Part shown: positions 36,049 through 43,843 of the stretch, piece after piece
Layout: each line of letters opens with the position of its first letter
Position numbering within the stretch: the first letter of the stretch is position 1
NCBI GenBank assembly: GCA_020444175.1
Contig: JAHLLM010000008.1
Span: 62,001 to 126,000 of the forward strand
Length of the DNA: 64,000 nucleotides
Direction of reading: 5' to 3'
Source: Desulfobulbaceae bacterium
Lineage (GTDB): Bacteria; Desulfobacterota; Desulfobulbia; Desulfobulbales; SURF-16
Translations under genes and position numbers: made by a program
Notes under the pieces: model-generated
Seen by the model: only the letters and a program-made list of their open reading frames with translations
Databases searched by the model: none
Told to the model about the DNA's origin: nothing

Positions 36049-36759
36049 ATGCCGAAGATAAAAATCTTTAATCCAAACAATGTTCAACAGTATGGCTTTA
36101 CAGTTGAAGAAATAGAGGCGTTGAACGCTGAATGGGAGCAGAAGGCGTCAGAACTTGGCCTTGAAGAGCATCTTCCTGAATATTGGCAGGAAGCAAAGCG
36201 TCACGTGAGCGAAAAACTTGACGGCATGGTTGCCGAAAGTCCTGATGAACTGGAGCTTTCGCAGCCGGATGGTGAAGCGATCGAACTGCCTTCTCTTGAT
36301 GTGGATCTTGATGATTTAGATATTGCCGGCGAAGATGAAATAACGGCTGCTGCCCTGTCCGATGAAGAAATTGCGGGAGAAGAAGCGTTTGAAGAATTGC
36401 CCGAACTGGAATCAATTTCTGCTGATGATTTAGAGTTGGAGGTATCCCCTGAAGAGCCTGAGAAAGCTGCGGAACAAGAGATGGAAGAGAAAGCTGCCCA
36501 GGAAGGGACCGTTGCCCCTGATGACGTGACGGACCTCCAGCTGGCAGATACGGCTCCGGAGCCGGAAGCTGCTGCAGAAGAATCAGTTGAAGAGGAGATT
36601 CCAGAGCAAGAAACCGTCCCTGTTGAAGAGCCTGAGAAAGCTGCGGAACAAGAGATGGAAGAGGAAGCCGCCCAGGAAGAGACCATTGCCCCTGATGAAG
36701 AGCAGAAAGCGGAATCGTTTTTGGGGAAAATTATCGGTCGCTTAAAAAGGATGTTTTAA
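36049..36759 (+). CDS. Acidic repeat protein of unknown function
   Basis: A 236-residue, extremely acidic protein. The first 60 residues look folded (KIKIFNPNNVQQYGFTVEEIEALNAEWEQ). The middle (65-220) is disordered-looking, made of Glu, Ala, Asp and Pro, with a repeated unit EEPEKAAEQEMEE-AAQE-T-APD at about 134-160 and 192-218. The last fourteen residues switch to a basic amphipathic helix (SFLGKIIGRLKRMF) that could touch a membrane or a partner. No signal peptide. A clear ribosome site (AGGATGGGG) supports the start. I do not recognise a family, and its neighbours give no clue. Confidence 0.8.
   Translation: MPKIKIFNPNNVQQYGFTVEEIEALNAEWEQKASELGLEEHLPEYWQEAKRHVSEKLDGMVAESPDELELSQPDGEAIELPSLDVDLDDLDIAGEDEITAAALSDEEIAGEEAFEELPELESISADDLELEVSPEEPEKAAEQEMEEKAAQEGTVAPDDVTDLQLADTAPEPEAAAEESVEEEIPEQETVPVEEPEKAAEQEMEEEAAQEETIAPDEEQKAESFLGKIIGRLKRMF
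36451..36663 (+). repeat. Direct repeat inside the acidic protein gene
   Basis: A 39-base stretch at 36451-36489 recurs without change at 36625-36663, and similarity continues for about 35 bases beyond it. The identity at third codon positions shows a recent duplication by recombination or slippage. Confidence 0.8.
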
Positions 36760-37073
36760 AGGAGAAAAATTTTGAATTTTTGTCATACACTGAGCCGGCT
36801 AATCATCTTTTTTGTCCGATTCAAAAGTCCCGATTAGAGGAGAGTCGGTCTGAGATTACATCGGGGAGGGTAGTGAATAAAATAATACGAGTATTAATTT
36901 TTACCTTGATGGTGATCTGATTTCGTGATTTTTCAAATTCGCTCCCCATTTTCCGGAATACTTATCCGATGTTCTGAACTTTTTCTTTTCCTCCACATTT
37001 CTGAAATACTGCAAGTTAGTGACCAAACTCCTTAAACCCTGAACAAACAAATCTTGCCAAAACTTTCGATATC
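36760..37073. other. Intergenic region without recognised features
   Basis: About 310 bp, A/T-rich, between the acidic protein and the NapH-like gene. I see no gene or strong hairpin; it presumably holds the promoter of the downstream gene next to the box at 37074. Confidence 0.5.
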
Positions 37074-37087
37074 TTGATTTAGATCAA
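37074..37087 (+). promoter_or_regulatory. FNR/HcpR-like box upstream of the NapH-like gene
   Basis: TTGAT-TTAG-ATCAA, a perfect palindrome matching the consensus of FNR/CRP-family regulators, 61 bp before the start codon. A very similar box, TTGAT-CTAA-GTCAA, precedes the hybrid cluster protein gene. Confidence 0.6.
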
Positions 37088-37147
37088 GGAAATTCTCGCC
37101 TTTTTTGATTACGTTAAAAAATATCGGTAACAATCTCAGGAGGCGCT

Positions 37148-38155
37148 ATGTCCAAAAACGTTTACTTTCAGCAAAACATAACAGCAATTCATCGCTTTGT
37201 GCAGGCGGTCTTTGGCATCTTCACTCTTTATGTCGGCTACCGCTTTTATCTTTTCTACAACTGGACCATGGATCAGGGGGAATATGTGGCCCGACCGCCG
37301 GCGGTAGAGGGTTTTCTGCCCATCTCCGCCCTGCTCAGTCTAAAAAGGCTGATTATAAGCGGTGAGTTCGACCCCATCCACCCAGCCGGTCTGGTAATTT
37401 TTATCGCGGCCTTAACCATTGGTCTCTTGGCCCGCAAGGGTTTTTGCGGCTGGATCTGTCCCGTGGGTTTTACCTCTCATCTTGCCCAATGGCTGGGGGG
37501 AAAGTTAAAAATACTTTTGACGCTCCCTGTCTGGCTTAATTACACCTTGAGCAGCACCAAATATCTCCTTCTGGGCTTCTTCCTCTATATAATAGGCTGG
37601 AAGATGGATGTTACAGCAATAACCTCTTTTTTAGAGACTCCCTATAATCTGGCAGCAGATGCCAAGATGCTTCAGTTTTTTCTGGCTCCTTCCAGTTTGG
37701 CCTTGGCCATCATGATTTTTCTGGCGGCAATATCATGTGTCATCCCTAACTTCTGGTGTCGCTTTCTCTGCCCATACGGAGCTCTTCTCGGGCTTTTGGC
37801 ATTTTTCAGCCCGCTGCAGATCAATCGCAATCCTGATAACTGTATCGATTGCCGGAAATGTAACCGGCAGTGTCCGGGAGGAATAAAGGTCAGTCGCAAG
37901 GAAACAGTCCGTTCTCCGGAATGCATCGGCTGCCTTGAATGTGTGGCAGCCTGCCCCAAAGAGAATTGCCTTACCGTGCAGGGGCCGGGCAGAAAAAAAA
38001 GAGATGCCCGGCTGATTCCCCTGGTGGCTGTTATGCTTTTTTTAGGTTTCTGGTTTACGGCCCGACTCGGCGATCATTGGCAGAGTAAAGTCCCCCCGGA
38101 TACCTTTAAGCAGATGTATCAGCTCGCTGAGCGGCTCAGTCACCCCAGATATTAA
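37148..38155 (+). CDS. NapH/CcoG-like membrane iron-sulfur protein
   Basis: A 335-residue inner-membrane protein with about five helices and four Cys clusters. CGWICPVG and CRFLCPYG lie at helix ends, as in NapH/NosR/CcoG relatives. Two [4Fe-4S] ferredoxin motifs follow on a cytoplasmic loop (CIDCRKCNRQCP and CIGCLECVAACP, about 232-275), and a last helix closes the protein. Such proteins pass electrons between quinol or ferredoxin and periplasmic or membrane reductases. The start has CAGGAGG upstream. The FNR/HcpR-like box shared with hcp suggests a part in the nitrogen-oxide stress response encoded downstream; the electron acceptor is unknown. Confidence 0.88.
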   Translation: MSKNVYFQQNITAIHRFVQAVFGIFTLYVGYRFYLFYNWTMDQGEYVARPPAVEGFLPISALLSLKRLIISGEFDPIHPAGLVIFIAALTIGLLARKGFCGWICPVGFTSHLAQWLGGKLKILLTLPVWLNYTLSSTKYLLLGFFLYIIGWKMDVTAITSFLETPYNLAADAKMLQFFLAPSSLALAIMIFLAAISCVIPNFWCRFLCPYGALLGLLAFFSPLQINRNPDNCIDCRKCNRQCPGGIKVSRKETVRSPECIGCLECVAACPKENCLTVQGPGRKKRDARLIPLVAVMLFLGFWFTARLGDHWQSKVPPDTFKQMYQLAERLSHPRY

Positions 38156-38199
38156 TTTCAATGGTCATGAAGCATTGACAACATTATAGAGAATAATTA

Positions 38200-38219
38200 A
38201 TGTGAAAACATATTCACAT
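38200..38219 (+). promoter_or_regulatory. Operator of the tetR gene
   Basis: ATGTGAAAACATATTCACAT, a palindrome ending 11 bp before the TetR start and next to its ribosome site. It is one of three TGTGAAA-N4-TTTCACA-type sites in this cluster (here with one mismatch in each inner arm), consistent with autoregulation. Confidence 0.65.
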
Positions 38220-38230
38220 AAGGAGAAATA

Positions 38231-38830
38231 ATGACTACTGAGAAAATGGCCTCGGACATCAGAAAAGAGCAGATTGTCGAAGCCGCCCTGCACATCTTGA
38301 GCGACAACGAGGTCAAAAAACTGAAAATCACCGAGATAGCGGGACATCTGGGCCTGGCCCCGTCGGCGCTCTACAGGCATTTTAAAAACAGGGACGCCAT
38401 TTTAAGCGCGATTCTCGAACATATCCGGGGCAAGCTCTACCGAAATCTGGAAAATGTCCGGCAAACAAAAGCAAATGCCATTGATCGCTTGCAGGAGTTG
38501 CTTATACGCCACGGCAGATTAATCAGCCGGAATCAAGGCATTCCGCGAATCGTCTTTTCCGATGAGCTTTGGGGGCAGGAAAAAATAAAAAGGCAGCGCA
38601 TGTACCGGATTGTCAGCGGCTATCTGACAGAATTGGAAGACATTATCCGCGAGGGCCAGGAAAAGGGCGAGATTCGCCAGGATATTGACGCAGGTGCCGT
38701 TGCCGGAATGTTCTTCGGCATTGTCCAGCCTGCGGCCCTACTCTGGCATATGAGTGAAGGGCAGTTTGATATTGAGGATCATTTTACCAGGGCGTGGCCG
38801 ATTTTTCTCAGGCTGCTCACTGGGGAATAA
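38231..38830 (+). CDS. TetR-family transcriptional regulator
   Basis: A 199-residue repressor-type protein. The N-terminal helix-turn-helix (about 12-58) reads IVEAALHILS...ITEIAGHLGLAPSALYRHFKNRDAILSAI, a textbook TetR domain. The helical C-terminal part should bind a small ligand and dimerise. AAGGAG lies before the ATG. It is followed by ferredoxin, FprA, cupin, hybrid cluster and CBS-HPP genes. Palindromes of the same type before tetR itself, the ferredoxin gene and the CBS gene suggest this protein controls them. The inducing ligand, perhaps related to nitrosative stress, is unknown. Confidence 0.93.
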   Translation: MTTEKMASDIRKEQIVEAALHILSDNEVKKLKITEIAGHLGLAPSALYRHFKNRDAILSAILEHIRGKLYRNLENVRQTKANAIDRLQELLIRHGRLISRNQGIPRIVFSDELWGQEKIKRQRMYRIVSGYLTELEDIIREGQEKGEIRQDIDAGAVAGMFFGIVQPAALLWHMSEGQFDIEDHFTRAWPIFLRLLTGE

Positions 38831-38845
38831 TTTTTTTCTCTATGA

Positions 38846-38863
38846 TGTGAAACAATTTTCACA
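38846..38863 (+). promoter_or_regulatory. Operator of the ferredoxin-FprA operon
   Basis: TGTGAAA-CAAT-TTTCACA, a perfect palindrome ending 12 bp before the ferredoxin start, in the same place relative to the ribosome site as the tetR operator. Confidence 0.7.
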
Positions 38864-38875
38864 AAGGAGGTTGTC

Positions 38876-39067
38876 ATGGAAAAGCCAACTGTTGACCACG
38901 AATTATGTATTGGTTGTGGCATCTGCGCCGAACTCTGTCCAGAGGTATTTGAGATCCGGGATGAAAAATCCTGGGTTGTGGGGCCGGACAAATGCTCCAC
39001 ATGTAATTGTCAGGAATCTGTTGACAATTGCCCCGTAGACGCAATAGAACTAGAAGAAGATCAATAG
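38876..39067 (+). CDS. Small ferredoxin
   Basis: A 63-residue ferredoxin with an N-terminal CIGCGICAELCP cluster motif and a C-terminal CSTCNCQESVDNCP. The pattern fits a [4Fe-4S] monocluster ferredoxin in which the last CP supplies the fourth ligand, with extra cysteines in between that may form a disulfide or a second cluster. AAAGGAGG precedes the ATG. The FprA gene follows by 23 bp, so it probably supplies that flavoprotein or the hybrid cluster protein with electrons. Confidence 0.9.
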   Translation: MEKPTVDHELCIGCGICAELCPEVFEIRDEKSWVVGPDKCSTCNCQESVDNCPVDAIELEEDQ

Positions 39068-39090
39068 CAGACAAAGGAGAACGTGTTGCC

Positions 39091-40269
39091 ATGAACAAAA
39101 GAACGGTTAAAGAGAACATCTACTGGATGGGGTCTGTGGACTGGGATATTCGGCTCTTCGATTCTCTCATCCCTCTGCCTGATGGAACCAGCTATAATGC
39201 CTACTTTATTAAGGGAAGTGAAAAATCAGTCTTGATTGACACAGTTGATCCCTCGAAAGCCGATGAACTTCTGGCACAGCTTGAGGGCATCTCGGAGATT
39301 GATTACATCATCTCCCAGCATGCGGAGCAGGACCATTCCGGAGCAATTCCACAGGTTCTTGAAATGTATCCCGCCGCCAAGGTCATATCAACGCCGAAAG
39401 CAAAGGGAATGCTTGTCGATTTGCTGCATATTGCAGAGGAATCTTTTGTAACTGTTGAAGATGGAGCGACAATTTCTCTTGGAGATAAGAATCTGAAGTT
39501 TATCCATGTCCCCTGGGTTCATTGGCCCGAAACAATGGTAACCTATCTGGAGGAGGACAAGATTCTTTTTAGCTGTGATTTCTTTGGTTCCCATATCGCA
39601 ACGACCGAGCTTTACGTCACCGATGAAGGGCGGGTCTATGAGGCTGCAAAGCGCTACTTTGCCGAGATCATGATGCCCTTCAGGGGGATAATCAAAAAAA
39701 ATCTCGAAAAGCTCTCTACATACGAGATAAAAATGATCGCCCCCAGTCACGGTCAGCTCTATCCGCAGCCCAAGTTGATACTCGACGCATACCGAGACTG
39801 GACTCTTGCCTCCCCTAAAAATAAAGTCGTATTGCCCTATGTGTCTATGCACAACAGTACAAGAAAAATGGTTGAGTATTTTGTCGCGGCCCTCGTTGAT
39901 AACGGTGTTCAGGTGGAATTATTCAATCTGGCTGTGACGGATATCGGCAAGCTTGCCATGGCCCTGGTTGACGCCGCAACCATTGTTGTCGGGACACCTA
40001 CAGTCCTTGCCGGCCCCCATCCTTATGCCGCCTACGCAGTTTTTCTGGCAAATGCCCTGCGCCCCCGAATAAACAACCTCTCGATTATAGGGTCTTACGG
40101 CTGGGGTGGGAAGACCGTGGAAACGCTTGGGGCCATGATTCCGAACATTAAGGCGGAAATCATAGAACCTGTCCTTTGTAAAGGACAACCTTCAGAGGAT
40201 GACTTCAAGGCCTTAAAGAATTTAGCCGCCATAATCGCCCGGAAGCACAAAGAGCAAAACCTGATATGA
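39091..40269 (+). CDS. fprA: FprA-type flavodiiron protein
   Basis: A 392-residue A-type flavoprotein. The N-terminal beta-lactamase-like half binds two irons through HAEQDHSG, HWPETM and SCDFFGSH motifs. The C-terminal flavodoxin half (about 250-390) binds FMN (SMHNSTRKMVEYF, GTPTVLAGPHPY). These enzymes reduce O2 to water or NO to N2O with electrons from rubredoxin or ferredoxin. The start at 39091 follows AAAGGAG and gives the usual N-terminus. The neighbouring ferredoxin is a likely donor. The context (hcp, TetR, NapH-like) favours NO or O2 detoxification. Confidence 0.93.
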   Translation: MNKRTVKENIYWMGSVDWDIRLFDSLIPLPDGTSYNAYFIKGSEKSVLIDTVDPSKADELLAQLEGISEIDYIISQHAEQDHSGAIPQVLEMYPAAKVISTPKAKGMLVDLLHIAEESFVTVEDGATISLGDKNLKFIHVPWVHWPETMVTYLEEDKILFSCDFFGSHIATTELYVTDEGRVYEAAKRYFAEIMMPFRGIIKKNLEKLSTYEIKMIAPSHGQLYPQPKLILDAYRDWTLASPKNKVVLPYVSMHNSTRKMVEYFVAALVDNGVQVELFNLAVTDIGKLAMALVDAATIVVGTPTVLAGPHPYAAYAVFLANALRPRINNLSIIGSYGWGGKTVETLGAMIPNIKAEIIEPVLCKGQPSEDDFKALKNLAAIIARKHKEQNLI

Positions 40270-40327
40270 CGTTAACAATCGCCACCAAAGGACTGTGTGG
40301 AGAGCAGAATTTATTGAGGAGATTGCC

Positions 40328-40648
40328 ATGAAAAAAATACGCCTTGCCGATACCCGTGAATTTACAGAAGGTGGAATGAAGCGATTCTTTCTTGTCGAGG
40401 ATTCGCCCTATTTTAAGATAATCAATTTCAATCTCTCGGCCGGTCACACCTTTCCGGTCCACTCCCATGATACGGACGGTCAGCTTTCAATCCATGTCAT
40501 TGAGGGCAAGGGCTTTTTCCTGGGAGAAAACGAGGCGGAAATTGCGGCTGAAAGCGGGGACATCCTCATCTCGGAGATCCGTGAGCCCCATGGGGTTCGG
40601 GCTGAAAGCGACATGCGCATAGTGGTGACCATCGCCCCGCCTATCTGA
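40328..40648 (+). CDS. Small cupin-domain protein
   Basis: A 106-residue single cupin. The metal-binding residues are visible in FPVHSHDTDGQLSIHVIEGKGFFL (two His and a Glu) and a later His in PHGVRA. GAGGAG lies seven bases before ATG 40328. It could act as a small metalloenzyme or ligand sensor. It sits 58 bp after fprA, probably in the same transcript, and 134 bp before the hybrid cluster protein gene, which has its own promoter box. Function is not known. Confidence 0.85.
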   Translation: MKKIRLADTREFTEGGMKRFFLVEDSPYFKIINFNLSAGHTFPVHSHDTDGQLSIHVIEGKGFFLGENEAEIAAESGDILISEIREPHGVRAESDMRIVVTIAPPI

Positions 40649-40671
40649 AGTATTCCGAAATTTTTCCTGCC

Positions 40672-40685
40672 TTGATCTAAGTCAA
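40672..40685 (+). promoter_or_regulatory. FNR/HcpR-like box upstream of hcp
   Basis: TTGAT-CTAA-GTCAA, within the larger palindrome CCTTGATCTAAGTCAAGG (40670-40687), about 97 bp before the hcp start. HcpR, an FNR/CRP-family regulator, controls hcp in many sulfate reducers through sites of this type. No such regulator is encoded in the window. Confidence 0.65.
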
Positions 40686-40781
40686 GGTTTTTATCTTGGG
40701 AATGGGGCATAGTATGGCCATGACGCACCAATAACCAAAAGAAGAAATCGTTAAACAGATATTTTTAAAAGGAGAATCACC

Positions 40782-42416
40782 ATGTTTTGTAATCAGTGTG
40801 AACAAACCGCCAAAGGGACCGGCTGCACGAAGATAGGAGTGTGTGGAAAAAAAGAAGAGGTGGCAGGCCTTGAAGATCTGCTCACCCATGCGGTGCAGGG
40901 CCTTTCCATTGTTGCCCATGCCGGTCGCCAGGCCGGAGTGGTTGACAACAAGGTAGACCGCTTTACCTGTGAGGCCATCTTTTCCTGCCTGACCAATGTC
41001 GATTTCGATCCAGCCCGCTTTGGGCCCCTGATCAGAGAAGCCGTTGCCCTGCGTGATGCATTGAGGGCCAGGGTCGAAGCGGCAGGCGGCGCAGTGGTGA
41101 GTTCGGCTGCTGCCCTGACCTATACCCCGGCCGATACCCTGGCCGGCCTTGAAGAACAAGGCAAAGACCTTGACTTTATCCGGAGCCTCGACGGCAATGA
41201 GGACCTGCGTTCACTGAAACAGATCATCATGTACGGATTGCGGGGGCTTGCGGCTTACACCGATCACGCCGCCATTCTCGGCCAGGAAGACGATGCGGTC
41301 TACGCTCATATTCATGAAGCCATGGCCGCCATTACCGGCGACATGGAATTAAATGATCTGGTTGCCATGGCCTTAAAGACAGGGGAAGTAAACATCAGGG
41401 CCATGGAACTGCTCGATGCCGGCAATACCGGAACGTACGGTCACCCGGTACCTACCGAGGTGCCTTTAGGACATATTCCCGGTAAATGTATCCTGGTCAC
41501 AGGCCACGATTTAAAAGACCTGGATATGTTGCTCAAGCAGACCGAGGGCAAGGGGATCAATATCTATACCCATGGCGAGATGCTGCCCTGCCACGGATAT
41601 CCGGAGCTGAAGAAATACGGTCACTTCTATGGCCACTTCGGTACGGCCTGGCAGAACCAGCAAAAAGAGATGCCTGAATTCCCGGGCGCAATTTTATTTA
41701 CGACCAACTGTATCCAGAGGCCGCTGGATTCCTATAAAGGCAATGTCTTTACCACCGGTCTGGTGGGATGGCCTGACGTGGCCCACGTTGAAGGAAGCGG
41801 CGAAAAGGATTTCAGCGCCGTGATAGACAGGGCCCTGGCCATGGAAGGCTTCACGGACGAGGTTGACAAGGGGAGCGTTATGGTCGGTTTTGCCAGAAAC
41901 ACTGTTCTCGGTGTGGCCGATAAGGTCATCGAGGCCGTAAAGGCAAAGGCTATTCGCCATTTTTTCCTGGTGGGCGGCTGCGACGGCGCCAAGCCGGGCC
42001 GCAACTATTACACCGAACTTGTGGAGAAGGTGCCTGAGGATTGCATGGTCCTCACCCTGGCCTGCGGTAAATTTCGTTTTTTTGACAAGAAACTCGGTGA
42101 CATCGGCGGCATCCCCCGCCTCCTCGATGTCGGCCAGTGCAACGACGCCTATTCCGCCGTCAAGATCGCCCTGGCCCTGGCCGATGCCTTTGACTGCGGG
42201 GTTAATGATCTGCCCTTGTCCCTGGTCCTTTCCTGGTACGAGCAGAAGGCCGTGGTTATCCTCCTGTCTCTCTTCTCCCTGGGGATCAAGGATATTCGAC
42301 TCGGACCCAGCCTGCCGGCATTCGTTACCCCAAATGTCCTCAACGTCCTGGTGGAGAACTTTAATATTATGCCGATCTCCACTCCGGATGAAGACCTGAA
42401 AACCATTCTCGGCTAA
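40782..42416 (+). CDS. hcp: Hybrid cluster protein (hydroxylamine reductase)
   Basis: A complete 544-residue class I (prismane) protein. The N-terminal cluster motif CNQCEQTAKGTGCTKIGVC supplies Cys3, Cys6, Cys15 and Cys21. Ligands of the hybrid Fe-S-O cluster are visible downstream in HGEMLPCHGYPEL, TTNCIQRP, GCDGAKPGRNYY and LACGKFRF. Proposed activities are NO reduction, hydroxylamine reduction and protein S-nitrosylation, all in the cytoplasm. AAAGGAG precedes the ATG. An FNR/HcpR-like box lies upstream and a strong terminator downstream, so it is probably transcribed alone. Confidence 0.97.
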   Translation: MFCNQCEQTAKGTGCTKIGVCGKKEEVAGLEDLLTHAVQGLSIVAHAGRQAGVVDNKVDRFTCEAIFSCLTNVDFDPARFGPLIREAVALRDALRARVEAAGGAVVSSAAALTYTPADTLAGLEEQGKDLDFIRSLDGNEDLRSLKQIIMYGLRGLAAYTDHAAILGQEDDAVYAHIHEAMAAITGDMELNDLVAMALKTGEVNIRAMELLDAGNTGTYGHPVPTEVPLGHIPGKCILVTGHDLKDLDMLLKQTEGKGINIYTHGEMLPCHGYPELKKYGHFYGHFGTAWQNQQKEMPEFPGAILFTTNCIQRPLDSYKGNVFTTGLVGWPDVAHVEGSGEKDFSAVIDRALAMEGFTDEVDKGSVMVGFARNTVLGVADKVIEAVKAKAIRHFFLVGGCDGAKPGRNYYTELVEKVPEDCMVLTLACGKFRFFDKKLGDIGGIPRLLDVGQCNDAYSAVKIALALADAFDCGVNDLPLSLVLSWYEQKAVVILLSLFSLGIKDIRLGPSLPAFVTPNVLNVLVENFNIMPISTPDEDLKTILG

Positions 42417-42440
42417 CGGTTCGGGGGTGGGAGAGCTTGC

Positions 42441-42488
42441 TATGAAAGTCCGCTTCGAGGGACGCTTTTCACGATGCGGACTTTCATA
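42441..42488. repeat. Long hairpin after hcp
   Basis: A 13-bp perfect inverted repeat, TATGAAAGTCCGC and GCGGACTTTCATA, with a 22-base interior. It precedes the real terminator by 28 bp and may stabilise the hcp message 3' end. Confidence 0.6.
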
Positions 42489-42516
42489 CTACGCTATCTG
42501 GTCATCGGGAAGATCC

Positions 42517-42555
42517 GGCCTCTTCCTCCTGTTTCAGGAGGAGGCCCCTTTTTTT
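42517..42555 (+). terminator. Intrinsic terminator of hcp
   Basis: A GC-rich stem, GGCCTCTTCCTCCTG with CAGGAGGAGGCC, is followed by CC and seven T residues. Confidence 0.8.
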
Positions 42556-42563
42556 GGCTGATA

Positions 42564-42581
42564 TGTGAAACTTGTTTCACA
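42564..42581 (+). promoter_or_regulatory. Operator of the CBS-HPP operon
   Basis: TGTGAAA-CTTG-TTTCACA, a perfect palindrome 42 bp before the CBS-domain gene; third member of the set probably bound by the TetR protein at 38231. Confidence 0.7.
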
Positions 42582-42623
42582 AGGAAAACCTCATAACGCA
42601 AATGTTTTTTCCGGAGTGGAAAG

Positions 42624-43259
42624 ATGACAAAAGAACAAACAACAATAAATAGTGGCCCGGACATCCCGGAGAAAATGGATATATCCGATGATGATGTCTA
42701 TGCGGCCATGCAGGAAATTCCAGGCTATCTTGATATCACCGCCTCAGACTTCAAGCAGCTCTATCAACACGCCTACCAGCATGCGGTCAGTCGCCTGATT
42801 CACTCCTCTACGGCGGGTGAGCTTGCCAGCCGCCGGGTGATCAGCGTTGCCGCAACTACTCCCCTAGCTGAAGTGGCACACAAAATGGCCGAAGCCGCTG
42901 TTTCCGGAGTGCCGGTCCTCAATGAGCAGGGCAGGGTTGCCGGGATTGTCTCTGAGCGGGATTTTTTAAGACACATGGATGCTGCCAACCAATCCTTTAT
43001 GGCGGTGGTTGCCGCCTGCCTGCGGGGCAAAGGGTGTGCGGCTGTTTCCATCCGCAAGGGGACGGCAGCCGACATTATGAGCAGCCCACCAGTAACAATC
43101 CGGGAAGACACCTTGGTAATCGAGGCCGCAGTCCTTCTGCGGGAAAAGGGGATAAACCGGCTGCCGGTGTTGGCCGGGGACAGTGATAAGCTGGTGGGCA
43201 TTCTGACCAGAACCGATCTGGTCAACGCCCATCTGTTGCAGAGCAGGAGGGACGCATGA
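42624..43259 (+). CDS. Double CBS-domain protein
   Basis: A 211-residue cytoplasmic protein. An acidic N-terminal helix region (18-60) precedes two CBS motifs (about 65-120 and 145-207: VISVAATTPLAEVAHKMAEAAVSGVPVLNEQGRVAGIVSE and PVTIREDTLVIEAAVLLREKGINRLPVL). Paired CBS motifs form one adenine-nucleotide-binding module. Its stop overlaps the HPP gene by four bases, so it is probably the regulatory subunit of that membrane protein. A TetR-type operator lies upstream. Confidence 0.9.
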   Translation: MTKEQTTINSGPDIPEKMDISDDDVYAAMQEIPGYLDITASDFKQLYQHAYQHAVSRLIHSSTAGELASRRVISVAATTPLAEVAHKMAEAAVSGVPVLNEQGRVAGIVSERDFLRHMDAANQSFMAVVAACLRGKGCAAVSIRKGTAADIMSSPPVTIREDTLVIEAAVLLREKGINRLPVLAGDSDKLVGILTRTDLVNAHLLQSRRDA

Positions 43260-43792
43260 ACTATTTTCAAAAGATGAAAGGGTTCACCAAAAGTCCGCCA
43301 GGGCCTTCCATGAGTGAAGTTGCCTGGTCATGGCTGGGGGCGTTTCTGGGCATATCGGCAGTATCCTATACGCATTTCAACCTGCTGTCCCAAAGCGATC
43401 TGGTGATGATTATCGGCAGTTTCGGTGCCTCGGCTGTGCTCATTTACGGGGCGATCAAAAGTCCTCTGGCCCAGCCTCGTAATCTGATGGGAGGGCATAT
43501 CCTGTCAGCCGTCATCGGCGTCTTTTGCTACCAGGCATTCCACAACCAGATGTGGCTGGCCGCCGCTCTGGCAGTTGCCACGGCTATTGCCCTCATGCAT
43601 ATAACAAAGACCCTGCACCCGCCGGGAGGGGCCACTGCGCTTATTGCCGTCATCGGCAGCGACAAGGTCCATGCTCTTGGTTATCTGTATGTACTGGTGC
43701 CCGTGGCATTGGGAGCGGGAATAATGCTGATTATCGCCCTGCTGGTCAATAACATGTCGCCGAAACGGCAATATCCGGAGTTCTGGTTTTGA
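43256..43792 (+). CDS. HPP-family integral membrane protein
   Basis: A 178-residue protein with about five membrane helices and the family signature TKTLHPPGGATAL (about 122-134). HPP proteins occur in bacteria and chloroplasts, and some members have been linked to nitrite transport. Elsewhere HPP and CBS domains are fused in one chain; here they are separate but translationally coupled genes. Its place beside hcp, fprA and a shared palindromic operator fits a role in handling nitrite or related anions, but this is inference. Confidence 0.88.
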   Translation: MNYFQKMKGFTKSPPGPSMSEVAWSWLGAFLGISAVSYTHFNLLSQSDLVMIIGSFGASAVLIYGAIKSPLAQPRNLMGGHILSAVIGVFCYQAFHNQMWLAAALAVATAIALMHITKTLHPPGGATALIAVIGSDKVHALGYLYVLVPVALGAGIMLIIALLVNNMSPKRQYPEFWF

Positions 43793-43843
43793 AAAAACGG
43801 CTTTTGTATTTTTGGGTGGAGCGCCATATAGAGGTATGATCTA

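Noticed and set aside
36201-36686. Serine-rich 161-codon frame on the minus strand
   Set aside because: Direct result of the Glu/Ala codons of the acidic protein read on the other strand.
38200-42581. TGTGAAA palindromes as CRP or HcpR sites
   Set aside because: The TGTGA and TCACA half-sites are separated by 8 bp, not the 6 bp those regulators use; a TetR-type operator fits better.
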